A stretch of 64,000 bases of DNA, from positions 62,001 to 126,000 of the forward strand of contig NZ_JNZY01000009.1 in assembly GCF_000717655.1 (NCBI RefSeq). Direction: 5' to 3'. Each line of letters opens with the position of its first letter. Position 1 is the first letter of the stretch. The notes beneath the pieces were generated by a model, which saw only the letters and a program-made list of their open reading frames with translations, was not told the origin of the DNA and searched no databases. The DNA comes from Streptomyces katrae. Its GTDB lineage: Bacteria > Actinomycetota > Actinomycetes > Streptomycetales > Streptomycetaceae. Positions 1 through 10,250 of this stretch are shown here, piece after piece. The translations under genes were made by a program, and so were the position numbers.

Positions 1-95
1 GAGGAACGCGCCTTCCTTGGGGGGCCCGGCCTGCTCGGGGACGAACGCGGGCCCGCCGGAGGTGCTCTCGCCGGAGGCGGTGGTGGGGTTCTCGG

Positions 96-99
<4 letters not shown>
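1..99 (-). CDS. ABC transporter component, N-terminal fragment (probably the ATP-binding subunit)
   Basis: Partial gene cut by the window edge; only the first 33 codons are visible, from a GTG at 99. The GTG overlaps the TGA of the DppB-like permease (GTGA), so the two are translationally coupled. The visible residues are a polar, Pro/Gly-rich leader with no membrane segment, ending in GAFL, which would suit the first beta strand of an ATPase domain. The binding protein and both permeases of the operon are already accounted for, so a DppD-type ATPase is the likeliest next gene. That is inference from operon logic; no Walker motif is visible. Confidence 0.55.
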
Positions 100-1097
<998 letters not shown>

Positions 1098-1118
1098 TGC
1101 AGTCGGCCGCCCGGGGCG

Positions 1119-1153
1119 GGCGGCTGCCGTCCCTCGTGGGGACGGCAGCCGCC
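1119..1153 (-). terminator. Strong intercistronic hairpin inside the peptide ABC operon
   Basis: A perfect 15-bp inverted repeat (left arm 1119-1133, five-base loop, right arm 1139-1153) lies between the binding-protein stop and the DppB start. No T-run follows. In this position such hairpins usually act as partial terminators or 3-prime stabilisers, raising binding protein over permease; that role is inference. Confidence 0.7.
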
Positions 1154-1238
1154 GCCTGCGGCCTTCACCTGCCCTTCGGACTAGCGCATGTGCGGTGAAG
1201 GCACTTGCCTGTTGTTACGTGACGACTCGACGACTCGA

Positions 1239-3005
1239 CTACTTGGCGGCGATGCCGACGGTGGCCAGGTCGATCTTGCCCATGGAGTCGTTGAAGTAGA
1301 CGTTCGTCAGACGCGGGTTGTGGTAGACGAAGGCCTTGTCGAAGTTGATGGGAAGGTAGAGGGCCTTCTCCATGACCTTCTTGTTGATGTCCGTGTAGAA
1401 CGGAGCAGCGGCTTCCGGAGTCGCGGCGGCAGCAGCCGTCTTGAAGAGCTCGTTGATCTCCGGGTCGTTGATCATCGTGTAGTTGTTGTTGGCGTTGGGC
1501 TGGATGAACTTGCCGTCGACGAGCGGCTGCAGGAAGCCCGAGCCGGAGTTGTAGTCGGCGCCCCAGCCCATCACGATGATGCCGTAGTTCTTCTTCTTCA
1601 CGTTCTCGGGCGAACCGATCGTGGAGGAGGAGAGCTTGCCGTCGTACTGGTCGATGGTGACCTTGATGCCGACCTTGGCGAGCGACGCCTGCAGGGACTC
1701 GGCGGTCTTCACCTCGGGGGCGCGGTTGTTGCGCACCGCGATGGTGGTCTCGAACCCGTCCGGCTTGCCACAGGCCTTGAGGGCCTCCTTGGCCTTGGCC
1801 TCCTGCGGCTCGCCCTTGGTCAGGTTGTACGGGTCGTAGCTCTTGTCCGAACCGGGGATGCCGGGCGGCAGCATGTTCGCGCCGAGGTCACCACTGGTCG
1901 GGCCGCCACGGGCGGTCTGCAGGGACTTCGGGTCGGCCGCGTAGATGACGGCCTTGCGGCACTCGATGTTGTCGAACGGCGCGACCGTGGTCGGGAAGGC
2001 GAAGTAGCGGATGTAGCCCGTGAACGGGTTGTCCGCGTTCTTCTTCAGGTTCTCGTCCTTGAGGACCTTGTTCTTGCCGGCCTGCTGCATGCCCGTGCCG
2101 TCGATGGCGAGGTCGATGTCGCCCGACAGCAGACGCGCGTCCATGTCGTCCGGGTTGGTGGTCACCGTGAACGAGACCTTGTCCGGCAGACCCTTGCGGA
2201 TCGTGTCGGTCTTCGGGTCCCAGTTCTCGTTGCGGACGAAGGTCGCGCCCTTGCTCGCGGTGAAGCTCTCGACCTTGTACGGGCCGGTGGAGACCGGCTT
2301 GTTGGTGTACGTGGCGCCCGTGTCCTTGGCCGCCGGGACCGGCGAGGAGGACGGCATGGCCAGCAGGTAGCTGAAGTCGGAGTTGGCGCTCGCCAGGTTG
2401 AAGACGATCGTCTTGTCGTCCGGCGTCTCGACGGACTTCAGACCCATCTTGTTGGGGTCGGTGTCCTTGTACGGACCGGGGTACTTCTGGCCCTGGTCGA
2501 GCAGGTCGATCAGGTAGGTGGGACCGCCGGACAGCACGTCCTGCGCGAAGACGCGCTCGATGCCGTACTTGAAGTCCTTCGAGGTGATCGGCGTACCGTC
2601 CTCGAACTTCACGCCGTCCTTGATCTTGAGGGTGTACGTCTTGCCCTCGTTGCTCAGGACCGGCAGGGCCTCGGCGAGGTCCGGGACGATCTTGCTGCCG
2701 TCCTTGCCCGGCTTGCTGTCGTACGCGAGCAGCTGGCGCACGTAGAGGCGCTGGATGTCCCATACGAAGCCGTAGTAGGCACGCGCCGGGTCGAGGTAGT
2801 CGACGTCCTGCGGCGACCAGAGCTTGAGCTCGCCGCCCTTGGCGTCCGAGGGGTTCACCATGCCGGTGGTCGCGGCGTTGAAGGCAGCGCCACCGCCGCC
2901 CTTGCCCTCGGACTTCTTGTCGCCGTCACTGCCACCGCACGCGGCGGTCAGGGACAGGGCGGCGATCACGGCGGTGATCGCGAATGCCTGCTTTCTGCGG
3001 ATCAC
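1239..3005 (-). CDS. Peptide ABC transporter substrate-binding lipoprotein (SBP_bac_5 family)
   Basis: Extracellular solute-binding lipoprotein, 588 residues, which would hand peptides or similar ligands to the DppB/DppC permease pair. A lipoprotein signal ends in LTAAC with the acylated Cys at residue 23, followed by a short Gly/Ser/Lys linker. The body has the family-5 pattern: early WSPQDVDYLDPARAY, then LYTLKI-like KDGVKFEDGTP around residue 150, the usual place for the family signature. Length is normal for actinobacterial members. Start ATG 3005 gives the signal peptide directly. It lies 41 bp after dppC, so it is co-transcribed. Ligand is unknown; OppA/DppA-like is the best description. 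Confidence 0.93.
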   Translation of the reverse strand: MIRRKQAFAITAVIAALSLTAACGGSDGDKKSEGKGGGGAAFNAATTGMVNPSDAKGGELKLWSPQDVDYLDPARAYYGFVWDIQRLYVRQLLAYDSKPGKDGSKIVPDLAEALPVLSNEGKTYTLKIKDGVKFEDGTPITSKDFKYGIERVFAQDVLSGGPTYLIDLLDQGQKYPGPYKDTDPNKMGLKSVETPDDKTIVFNLASANSDFSYLLAMPSSSPVPAAKDTGATYTNKPVSTGPYKVESFTASKGATFVRNENWDPKTDTIRKGLPDKVSFTVTTNPDDMDARLLSGDIDLAIDGTGMQQAGKNKVLKDENLKKNADNPFTGYIRYFAFPTTVAPFDNIECRKAVIYAADPKSLQTARGGPTSGDLGANMLPPGIPGSDKSYDPYNLTKGEPQEAKAKEALKACGKPDGFETTIAVRNNRAPEVKTAESLQASLAKVGIKVTIDQYDGKLSSSTIGSPENVKKKNYGIIVMGWGADYNSGSGFLQPLVDGKFIQPNANNNYTMINDPEINELFKTAAAAATPEAAAPFYTDINKKVMEKALYLPINFDKAFVYHNPRLTNVYFNDSMGKIDLATVGIAAK

Positions 3006-3046
3006 GTTGGTCCAACCTCCATAGGTGGGTGAATCGATGAAGCGGT

Positions 3047-4039
3047 TCAGCTGCCCTTGGGGTCGAGTGCGTCACGCAGCCCGTCCCCGAAGAGGTTGAA
3101 CGCCAGGACGGTGATGAAGATCGTGATACCCGGGACCACCATGTACGCGGGGTCGTCCTGGTAGATGGGGATGGCGTCGGAGAGCATCTTTCCCCAGGAG
3201 GCGGTGGGCGGCTTGACGCCGGCACCGAGGAAGCTGAGGGCCGCCTCCGTCAGGATGTTGGTCGGGATGAGCAGCGTCGAGTAGACGAGGATCGGCGCGA
3301 CCAGGTTGGGCAGCAGCTCCTTGATCAGGATGTAGCCGCGGCCCGCGCCGAGGCTGCGGGCGGCCTCGACGTACTCGCGCTCCCGCAGGGAAATCGTCTG
3401 GCCCCGGACGATACGGCCGATGTACGGCCAGCCGAAGAAGCCGATGACGACGATCAGTACGCCCATCCGTACGCCCGAACCCTGGAACCCCCAGAGGGAG
3501 TTGGGGACGACGGAGACCAGGGCGATGGTGAACAGCAGCTGCGGGAAGGCCAGCAGCAGGTCCATCAGGCGGCTGATGACGCCGTCGACCCAGCCGCCGA
3601 GGAACCCGGCGAGCGCGCCGAGCAGGCTGCCTATGGTGACCGACACGAAGGCCGACAGGAAGGCGACGACCAGGGAGATGCGGGCGCCGTAGACGATCCG
3701 GCTGAACACGTCGCGGCCGTTGGTGGGTTCGACGCCGAGCAGGAAGTCGGAGCTCATCCCGCCGAAGGATCCGAGCGGTGTGCCCAGGTCCGGGTCGATC
3801 AAGTCCTCGTGGAACTCGTTGGGCGGGTGGCCCAGCAGGCTCACGATCTGCGGTGCGAAGACCGCCACCAGGATCAGGAAGATCACGACCACGCCGCCGG
3901 TCAGCGCGACCTTGTCGCGCTTGAGCCGCATCCAGGCGATGCGGCCGGGCGAGCGGCCTTCGATGGCCTTGGCAGGGACGTCGGCTACGGACACGGGTGC
4001 GGGTGATTCCGCGCTCGTGTCATGCAGTGGTGCCGTCAT
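3047..4039 (-). CDS. Oligopeptide/dipeptide ABC transporter permease, DppC/OppC type
   Basis: Second permease of the importer, 330 residues. The N-terminal cytoplasmic arm (about 1-40) is followed by a first helix at about 45-68, then the periplasmic segment and the five-helix core. The EAA loop is near 215-240 (EREYVEAARSLGAG). I place the start at ATG 4039 (MTAPLHD): the frame stays open a further 50 codons upstream, but that stretch is Arg/His/Pro-rich and unlike any permease, and GAGAGGGG lies 11 bases before the ATG. It is the first gene of the operon. The order C permease, binding protein, B permease differs from the common binding protein-B-C order. Confidence 0.9.
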   Translation of the reverse strand: MTAPLHDTSAESPAPVSVADVPAKAIEGRSPGRIAWMRLKRDKVALTGGVVVIFLILVAVFAPQIVSLLGHPPNEFHEDLIDPDLGTPLGSFGGMSSDFLLGVEPTNGRDVFSRIVYGARISLVVAFLSAFVSVTIGSLLGALAGFLGGWVDGVISRLMDLLLAFPQLLFTIALVSVVPNSLWGFQGSGVRMGVLIVVIGFFGWPYIGRIVRGQTISLREREYVEAARSLGAGRGYILIKELLPNLVAPILVYSTLLIPTNILTEAALSFLGAGVKPPTASWGKMLSDAIPIYQDDPAYMVVPGITIFITVLAFNLFGDGLRDALDPKGS

Positions 4040-4545
4040 CGTGGTGGGGACCCCTCTCGGCCGACGGGTTGCCGGCCCATGCCCGCCGCTGTGGCGGCGT
4101 TGGTGCGGAGTGGCGCTCGGAGTGCGTGGTGACACGCAGGACGCGTGCTGAGGTGCAAGAACTGCAGGAAGTGCTGTGCAAAGCCACAAGCAAAATTCAT
4201 GTACGGAACCGGGCTTCGGAGGACTGACCGGCTCTTGGGTGGGGAGTCTTCATCGGCGCTGCGATCAGCCGCCAGACCCGCAGATGAATGGATGCGCAAC
4301 CGTGATGTGAGGGTCGAGTTCCCGTTATCCGGACTTCGCTCTCGCCTGAGCGGATCAAGACCGTCCGTTCGGTACGCAATCGGACATGGCGCCCAACTCG
4401 CGTGAGGAGCATGTCTTTTGGCTCCACAACAGCGGTGAAATCCGGACAAGCCGAAGGCCGCAGGGAACGGTGGTTCCCTGCGGCCTCAGGTCTTCTCGAT
4501 ACGGATGTCTCAGTGGCCGGGCAGACCCCGGCGGGCAGCCCGGGG
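4040..4545. other. Non-coding region upstream of the peptide ABC operon
   Basis: About 500 bases without a credible gene on either strand; the open frames here have non-Streptomyces codon use and no family features. It must hold the promoter for the leftward ABC operon and the 3-prime end of the leftward sseB transcript. It is less GC-rich between about 4160 and 4380. I see no operator I would name. Confidence 0.6.
4455..4486 (-). terminator. Terminator of sseB
   Basis: A perfect 14-bp stem (4455-4468 with 4473-4486) and four-base loop lie 60 bases beyond the stop of the leftward SseB gene. There is no T-run, as is common for Streptomyces terminators. Confidence 0.75.
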
Positions 4546-5286
4546 TCAGTACGCGGGGGCCTGGCCCTCGCGGTCGTAGAAGGGGCGGCTCTGGGCGCGC
4601 AGCCACATCGCGACGGGATCGTGCTCGTCCGCCAGCGCCACCGTGCACACCGGCACGCCGTCGGGGACCGCGCCGACCGACTGGCGCATCATCTCCCGTA
4701 CGGATTCCAGCGCGGGCGCGGAGGCGTCGTACAGGTCGAGCCCGACCGCGAGGTACGGCGAGCCCAGCGAAGGCTGCACCCAGGCGCGGCGCAGCGAGCG
4801 GACGGCGGGGGTGCGGTGCGCGTGCTGGGTCAGCAGCCCGTAGAACTGCGGGAGCTCCAGGGCGGGCTCGGACAGCCGCAGCGGGCCGGCCGGCATCCGG
4901 TCGAGACCGGTCGCGATCCGGCGCAGGTCGGCCCAGGGGATGCCGAGGCCGCCGCCCTGGGCGTGCGGGTTGAGCCACAGGCCCCAGCGGTCCGGGTAGA
5001 GGGCGCGGGCGATGTCCCGGCCGGTGACCACCTCGTAGCCCCGGTTCCAGCCACTGGCGGCCAGTTCCTGGGGGGAGGTCACGCACGGCGCGTACCCGAG
5101 GCCCTCGACCTCCATGCCGCCGTACTGGGCGTCCGGGGAGCCCGGCTGCCCCTGCCAGAGCAGCATCCAGAGGCGGCCCTCGGCGAGGGCGTGCAGAAGC
5201 GACTCATAGCTCTCGTAGCGCCCGGGAGTCACCTGGCGCAACATGTGCTCGAGCTGCCCGGCCGCGGCCGTGCCTGACGCACTCAC
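4546..5286 (-). CDS. sseB: Enhanced serine sensitivity protein SseB-like protein
   Basis: A 246-residue SseB-family protein. The family is named for E. coli SseB, whose overproduction makes cells serine-sensitive; its biochemical role is not established. The SseB N-terminal fold covers about residues 10-130 (LEHMLRQVTPGRYESYESLLHALAEG), followed by a C-terminal SseB-like half with the LDLYDAS and EHDPVAMWLRAQSRPFYDR stretches. Start GTG 5286 has AAGGAG six bases upstream. A second SseB-like gene lies just upstream, and glycine/serine genes start 1.2 kb beyond that, which fits a link to serine metabolism but does not prove one. Confidence 0.8.
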   Translation of the reverse strand: MSASGTAAAGQLEHMLRQVTPGRYESYESLLHALAEGRLWMLLWQGQPGSPDAQYGGMEVEGLGYAPCVTSPQELAASGWNRGYEVVTGRDIARALYPDRWGLWLNPHAQGGGLGIPWADLRRIATGLDRMPAGPLRLSEPALELPQFYGLLTQHAHRTPAVRSLRRAWVQPSLGSPYLAVGLDLYDASAPALESVREMMRQSVGAVPDGVPVCTVALADEHDPVAMWLRAQSRPFYDREGQAPAY

Positions 5287-5347
5287 CCGGTACTCCTTCT
5301 TCGTCTGCCCGTCGTCCCACCCGTATCCGCACCCAGCTTAAGCGGCC

Positions 5348-6082
5348 CTATGGCAGGTAGAAGGGGCGTACGCGCGTAACGATGAAGTCGACCACCGGGT
5401 CCTGCGCGGCGTCCAGGAGGATCAACTGCACGGGCCAGGGCGGCGGCACCCGGGTCAGGGCCCGGCCGAGCGCGTCCATCGGGGCGTTCCGCATGCCGGG
5501 CTCCCATCCCAGCAGCCGGACCCCGATGTAGAGCTCCGGGTCCCCGCCCTCGACGCTGGCGAGGCAGCGGTGGGCGGCGGCGACCACGCCGGTGGCGCGG
5601 AACTCCTCGGCGGCGGCGGTCAGGAAGTCCACCGGGTCTTCCTGCCAGTCGGGCTCGTAGAGCCGGACGCGGCCGCCGGTGGCGGGGCCGTCGAGCGGGG
5701 TCCGGCCGATGCGGCAGAGCTCCGCGACGGCGGGCGGGGGCAGCGGGACGCCGACGGCGCCCTCGGGGTTCACGGCGATGCCGAGCTGCGGGGGCAGGCC
5801 CCGGGCGAACTCGACGGCCGGGGCGACGGCGAAGTCCATGGCGGGTCCGGCGCAGGCGCGGAACTGGGCCTCGGAGCTGTAGACGGGGACGTACGCGGCC
5901 CCGGCGATCTCCATGGTGGGGAGCACGAGGCCGGCCCCGTCCGGGCCGCCACCGCCGGGCAGGGGCACCCACAGCAGGCTCCGGCCGAGCACCTCGACGA
6001 TCCGGGCCCCGGCGTCCGCCTGCCCGAGCGCCGCCCCGAGCACCTGCTCCAGCTCGTTGTCCGGCCAGCCGCCGCCCTGCAT
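5348..6082 (-). CDS. Second SseB-like protein
   Basis: A 244-residue paralogue of the neighbouring SseB-like protein with the same two-part layout: LEQVLGAALGQADAG near the start, a mid-section with FAVAPAVEFARGLP, and a C-terminal half ending in VDFIVTRVRPFYLP, which matches the PFYDR end of its neighbour. Start ATG 6082 has GGAGG five bases upstream. It is 61 bp before the first SseB gene on the same strand, so the two probably form one unit. The pair looks like an old tandem duplication, since the proteins have diverged strongly. Function is not established. Confidence 0.72.
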   Translation of the reverse strand: MQGGGWPDNELEQVLGAALGQADAGARIVEVLGRSLLWVPLPGGGGPDGAGLVLPTMEIAGAAYVPVYSSEAQFRACAGPAMDFAVAPAVEFARGLPPQLGIAVNPEGAVGVPLPPPAVAELCRIGRTPLDGPATGGRVRLYEPDWQEDPVDFLTAAAEEFRATGVVAAAHRCLASVEGGDPELYIGVRLLGWEPGMRNAPMDALGRALTRVPPPWPVQLILLDAAQDPVVDFIVTRVRPFYLP

Positions 6083-6155
6083 GTACGCCTCCGCTGATTT
6101 CGCCCCACGCTGTCGGCCCGAGGTTAACGGCTCGGGCCCCGCCCTCTTCCGGGGG

Positions 6156-6821
6156 CTATGCCGAGTCCCGCCGGAACGCTATGCGGGTGACGGCCGCGGC
6201 CGAGCCGCGGTCCAGGAGGACCGCCGACGTGCAGCCCGCGGGGAGGCGGCCCGATTCCGCTTCGCGCAGCAGCCGGGCCACCGCGCCTCGATGGCGGGCG
6301 AAGGCGTACGCCGACACCCCCCGCCCCCGCGCCGCCTGTCCGGACAGGGCCTCCTCGGGGGTGGTGTCCAGCAGCAGCAGGTGCAGCGCCCGGCCCCGCC
6401 GCCGTGCGGCCGCGGCCAGCAGGCTCCGCACCCAGCTCTGCGTCCCGCAGTCGTGCACCACCGCGGAGGCCCCGGAGCGCAGCGTCCGCCACAGCCCCCA
6501 GTAGTGCGCGAAGCGGACCAGCGGCCGGTACACCGCGTACGGCAGCGCCGGCGGCATCCGCCGCTCCCAGCGCTCGCGCACGTCCTGGGAGTCGATGCCG
6601 CCCCCCTGCGCGGCCCGCTTGATCAGCGTGCTCTTGCCGCCGCCCGGCAGGCCGGACACCACGACGATGTCCCCTTCGGCGAAGCCGAGCCACTGCGGTC
6701 CGTGCGGCCCCCGGCCGCGCAGGTCGCGTACGGGGCCTGCGGCGGAGCACGTCCGCCGCGCCGCCGGCACTCCCTCCACGGCTCCCGTCCCGGTCGCCGC
6801 CAGCACTCCGAATCTCCGCAC
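6156..6821 (-). CDS. P-loop ATPase/kinase-like protein
   Basis: A 221-residue protein with a clear Walker A motif, GLPGGGKST, at residues 57-65, preceded by a hydrophobic strand (DIVVVS). A likely Walker B-type strand follows at LHLLLLDTTPEEAL (about 145-158). The layout resembles small AAA-33/zeta-type kinases, which phosphorylate small molecules or RNA ends; I cannot name a substrate. Start GTG 6821 is chosen because GGGGGAAGG lies eight bases before it. It lies 73 bp upstream of the SseB-like pair on the same strand and diverges from the gcvT riboswitch. Confidence 0.7.
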   Translation of the reverse strand: MRRFGVLAATGTGAVEGVPAARRTCSAAGPVRDLRGRGPHGPQWLGFAEGDIVVVSGLPGGGKSTLIKRAAQGGGIDSQDVRERWERRMPPALPYAVYRPLVRFAHYWGLWRTLRSGASAVVHDCGTQSWVRSLLAAAARRRGRALHLLLLDTTPEEALSGQAARGRGVSAYAFARHRGAVARLLREAESGRLPAGCTSAVLLDRGSAAAVTRIAFRRDSA

Positions 6822-7027
6822 AGTGATCGCCTTCCCCCATCGGGCCCGCAGGGCCCCTCATGCCCACTGAGTGTAAAGAGACGGTAATCCGGCACCGCCC
6901 GGTTCCGGCCTGAGCTTCCGGGCGCCTCACCGGTCCGTACGCTCTTTCGGGCCCGACCGCCCGATCACCCGGACGGCGTGCAATGATGTGCGCCATCTGG
7001 ACCAACTGCATACCGGCCGCTTGAATC

Positions 7028-7275
7028 CGCGCGGGAGAGTCCCGGCAGGCCGTGAGGCCGTGCCCGGGCGCCGAAGGAGCAAGTTCCTCCCTTGAATCTC
7101 TCAGGCCCCGTACCGCGTGGATGAGGCAGATCTGAAAAGCGAGCCGCGCCGCCGTCCCTCACGACGGCATCCGCGTGCGCTCCACCCAAGGTGCAAGTCG
7201 AGGTTCCCCGGGTCCGACCGGGAACTCTCGGCGAACCTCTCAGGTTCCGATGACAGATGGGGAGGATCGTCCTCG
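7028..7275 (+). promoter_or_regulatory. Tandem glycine riboswitch (two aptamers) in the gcvT leader
   Basis: Two consecutive copies of the glycine aptamer core. Aptamer 1 has GGGAGAG at about 7033-7039, GCGCCGAAGGAGCAA at 7068-7082, GAATCTCTCAGG at 7094-7105 and ends near 7143. Aptamer 2 has CCACCCAAGGTGCAA at 7182-7196, CGAACCTCTCAGG at 7232-7244 and GACAGATGGGGAGG from 7252. The gcvT start follows at 7310. Glycine riboswitches of this type switch on glycine-cleavage genes when glycine is high. The expression platform is not obvious: there is no terminator-like hairpin with a T-run between 7275 and 7310, so translational or anti-termination control without a U-tract is possible. Confidence 0.92.
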
Positions 7276-7309
7276 TCATGTCATGCCCTGGGACCCGGGA
7301 GCCACACCC

Positions 7310-8425
7310 ATGAGCACTGCCCCCCGCCTGACCGCCCTCGATGCGCTGCACCGTTCGCTCGGTGCGACCATGACCGATTTCGCGGGCTGGGACATGCCCC
7401 TGCGGTACGCCAGTGAGCGCGACGAGCACAACGCCGTCCGCACCAAGGCAGGCCTGTTCGACCTGTCCCACATGGGCGAGATCACGCTGACCGGCCCGGA
7501 GGCCGTCAAGGCCCTGGACTACGCGCTGGTCGGCAACATCTCCACCGTCGGCGTCGGCCGCGCCCGCTACACGCACATCTGCCGGGAGGACGGCGGGATC
7601 GTCGACGACCTGATCGTCTACCGCCTGGGCGAGACCGAGTACATGGTCGTCGCGAACGCCTCCAACGCCCAGGTCGTCCTGGACGCCCTGACCGAGCGCG
7701 CCGCCGGGTTCGACACCGAGGTCCGCGACGACCGCGACGCGTACGCGCTGATCGCCGTCCAGGGCCCGGAGTCCCCCGGCATCCTCGCCTCCCTCACGGA
7801 CGCCGACCTGGACGGCCTGAAGTACTACGCCGGCCTGCCGGGCACCGTCGCGGGCGTGCCCGCGCTGATCGCGCGTACGGGTTACACGGGCGAGGACGGC
7901 TTCGAGCTGTTCGTCGCCCCCGGGCACGCCGTCGAGCTGTGGCAGGCGCTGACCAAGGCCGGCGAGGGCGTCGGCCTGGTCCCGGCGGGCCTGTCCTGCC
8001 GCGACACCCTGCGCCTGGAGGCGGGCATGCCGCTGTACGGGCACGAGCTGACCACCTCCCTCACCCCGTTCGACGCGGGGCTGGGCCGGGTCGTGAAGTT
8101 CGAGAAGGAGGGCGAGTTCGTGGGCCGCGCCGCCCTGGAGGCCGCCGCCGAGCGCGCCGCCACGAACCCGCCGCGCAAGCTGGTCGGCCTGATCGCCGAG
8201 GGCCGCCGCGTCCCGCGCGCCGGCTTCCCCGTCGTGGCCGACGGGCAGGTCATCGGCGAGGTCACCTCGGGTGCCCCGTCCCCGACGCTGGGCAAGCCGA
8301 TCGCGATGGCGTACGTGGACGCGGCGCACGCCGCGCCCGGCACCTCCGGCGTCGGCGTGGACATTCGCGGTACGCATGAGCCGTACGAGGTCGTGGCCCT
8401 GCCGTTCTACAAGCGGCAGAAGTAG
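7310..8425 (+). CDS. gcvT: Glycine cleavage system T protein (aminomethyltransferase)
   Basis: Cytoplasmic tetrahydrofolate-dependent aminomethyltransferase, 371 residues, which releases ammonia from the aminomethyl-lipoyl H protein and forms 5,10-methylene-THF. The folate-binding N-terminal domain shows [12 protein letters not shown] and LSHMGEI; the signature [12 protein letters not shown] lies near residue 190, and the C-terminal barrel contains [16 protein letters not shown]. The frame is open upstream, but ATG 7310 gives the conserved N-terminus and starts just after the riboswitch. It leads a gcvT-gcvH-glyA series; gcvP is not in this window and must lie elsewhere. Confidence 0.97.
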   Translation: MSTAPRLTALDALHRSLGATMTDFAGWDMPLRYASERDEHNAVRTKAGLFDLSHMGEITLTGPEAVKALDYALVGNISTVGVGRARYTHICREDGGIVDDLIVYRLGETEYMVVANASNAQVVLDALTERAAGFDTEVRDDRDAYALIAVQGPESPGILASLTDADLDGLKYYAGLPGTVAGVPALIARTGYTGEDGFELFVAPGHAVELWQALTKAGEGVGLVPAGLSCRDTLRLEAGMPLYGHELTTSLTPFDAGLGRVVKFEKEGEFVGRAALEAAAERAATNPPRKLVGLIAEGRRVPRAGFPVVADGQVIGEVTSGAPSPTLGKPIAMAYVDAAHAAPGTSGVGVDIRGTHEPYEVVALPFYKRQK

Positions 8426-8549
8426 CGCCCGTACCCCGTACCGGCTCCCCGCCGGCGCCGTGAGCGCGTCGTACGGGCGCCGTGCCGGCCGTCTCAGCAC
8501 GCAAGACCACTGTTCGTATCCACTCCCCCGCATCCAGGAGAATCAGGTC

Positions 8550-8930
8550 ATGAGCAACCCCCAGCAGCTGCGTTACAGCAAGGAGCACGAGTGGCTGTCG
8601 ACCGCCGAGGACGGCGTCGCGACGGTCGGCATCACGGAGTTCGCGGCCAACGCGCTCGGTGACGTCGTCTACGCCCAGCTCCCCGAGGTCGGCGACACCG
8701 TGACCGCGGGCGAGACCTGTGGCGAGCTGGAGTCGACCAAGTCCGTCAGCGACCTGTACTCCCCCGTCACCGGTGAGGTCGTCGAGGCCAACCAGGACGT
8801 CGTGGACGACCCGGCTCTCGTGAACACCGCCCCGTTCGAGGGTGGCTGGCTGTTCAAGGTGCGCGTCGCGGAGGAGCCGGCCGACCTGCTCTCCGCCGAC
8901 GAGTACGCCAAGCTCACCGCCGGTAACTGA
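8550..8930 (+). CDS. gcvH: Glycine cleavage system H protein (lipoyl carrier)
   Basis: A 126-residue lipoyl carrier that shuttles the aminomethyl group from GcvP to GcvT. The lipoylated lysine is K64 in [12 protein letters not shown], and the upstream [15 protein letters not shown] and downstream EGGWLFKV stretches are typical. Start ATG 8550 has AGGAG ten bases upstream and gives the standard [10 protein letters not shown]-terminus. The gap to gcvT is 124 bp, longer than usual within an operon, with no clear terminator; the gap to glyA is 15 bp. Confidence 0.97.
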   Translation: MSNPQQLRYSKEHEWLSTAEDGVATVGITEFAANALGDVVYAQLPEVGDTVTAGETCGELESTKSVSDLYSPVTGEVVEANQDVVDDPALVNTAPFEGGWLFKVRVAEEPADLLSADEYAKLTAGN

Positions 8931-8945
8931 CCCCAGGGGATCCTG

Positions 8946-10202
8946 ATGTCCGTACTGAACACGCCCCTCCACGAGCTCGACCCCGACGTCGCCGCCGCCG
9001 TCGACGCCGAGCTCGCCCGCCAGCAGTCCACCCTGGAAATGATCGCGTCGGAGAACTTCGCTCCGGTCGCCGTCATGGAGGCCCAGGGCTCGGTCCTGAC
9101 CAACAAGTACGCCGAGGGCTACCCCGGCCGCCGCTACTACGGCGGCTGCGAGCACGTCGACGTCGTCGAGCAGATCGCGATCGACCGCATCAAGGCGCTG
9201 TTCGGCGCCGAGGCCGCGAACGTCCAGCCGCACTCGGGTGCGCAGGCGAACGCCGCCGCGATGTTCGCGCTGCTGAAGCCGGGCGACACGATCATGGGCC
9301 TGAACCTGGCCCACGGCGGTCACCTGACCCACGGCATGAAGATCAACTTCTCCGGCAAGCTCTACAACGTGGTCCCGTACCACGTCGACGAGACCGGCGA
9401 GGTCGACATGGCCGAGGTCGAGCGCCTCGCCAAGGAGTCCAAGCCGCAGCTGATCGTCGCCGGCTGGTCCGCCTACCCGCGCCAGCTGGACTTCGCCGCC
9501 TTCCGCCGCATCGCGGACGAGGTCGGCGCGTACCTGATGGTCGACATGGCGCACTTCGCCGGCCTGGTGGCCGCGGGTCTGCACCCGAACCCGGTGCCGC
9601 ACGCCCACGTCGTCACCACCACCACGCACAAGACCCTCGGCGGTCCGCGCGGCGGTGTCATCCTGTCGACGCAGGAGCTGGCCAAGAAGATCAACTCCGC
9701 GGTCTTCCCGGGTCAGCAGGGCGGCCCGCTGGAGCACGTGATCGCGGCCAAGGCGGTCTCCTTCAAGGTGGCGGCCTCGCCCGAGTTCAAGGAGCGCCAG
9801 GAGCGCACCCTCGAGGGCGCGAAGATCCTCGCCGAGCGCCTGGTCCAGGACGACGTCAAGGCCGTGGGCGTGGACGTCCTCACCGGCGGCACCGACGTGC
9901 ACCTGGTCCTGGTCGACCTGCGCAACTCCGAGCTCGACGGGCAGCAGGCCGAGGACCGCCTCCACGAGGTCGGCATCACGGTCAACCGCAACGCCATCCC
10001 GAACGACCCGCGGCCGCCCATGGTCACCTCGGGTCTGCGGATCGGTACGCCGGCCCTCGCGACCCGCGGTTTCGACGCCGAGGCCTTCACCGAGGTCGCC
10101 GAGATCATCGCGCAGGCGCTGAAGCCGGCCTACGACAGTGAGGCCCTCAAGGCCCGCGTCTCCGCGCTCGCCGCGAAGTTCCCGCTGTACCCGTCGCTCT
10201 AG
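8946..10202 (+). CDS. glyA: Serine hydroxymethyltransferase
   Basis: PLP enzyme of 418 residues that interconverts serine and glycine with THF and methylene-THF. The PLP lysine is K229 in [25 protein letters not shown] and [12 protein letters not shown] are also typical, and length is normal. It starts 15 bp after gcvH with CAGGGGA as ribosome site, so it shares the glycine-responsive transcript and can use the methylene-THF made by GcvT to turn a second glycine into serine. A strong terminator follows. Confidence 0.98.
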   Translation: MSVLNTPLHELDPDVAAAVDAELARQQSTLEMIASENFAPVAVMEAQGSVLTNKYAEGYPGRRYYGGCEHVDVVEQIAIDRIKALFGAEAANVQPHSGAQANAAAMFALLKPGDTIMGLNLAHGGHLTHGMKINFSGKLYNVVPYHVDETGEVDMAEVERLAKESKPQLIVAGWSAYPRQLDFAAFRRIADEVGAYLMVDMAHFAGLVAAGLHPNPVPHAHVVTTTTHKTLGGPRGGVILSTQELAKKINSAVFPGQQGGPLEHVIAAKAVSFKVAASPEFKERQERTLEGAKILAERLVQDDVKAVGVDVLTGGTDVHLVLVDLRNSELDGQQAEDRLHEVGITVNRNAIPNDPRPPMVTSGLRIGTPALATRGFDAEAFTEVAEIIAQALKPAYDSEALKARVSALAAKFPLYPSL

Positions 10203-10213
10203 GTGACGGCTTG

Positions 10214-10250
10214 GGAGGGCCCGGCCTGGTGTCACAGGGCCGGGCCCTTC
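10214..10250 (+). terminator. Terminator after glyA
   Basis: A 10-bp perfect GC stem (10217-10226 with 10238-10247), extended by one A-T pair and a G-T/G-C flank, with an 11-base loop. It lies 14 bases after the glyA stop, with the short TTC of the right flank after it. Confidence 0.8.
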
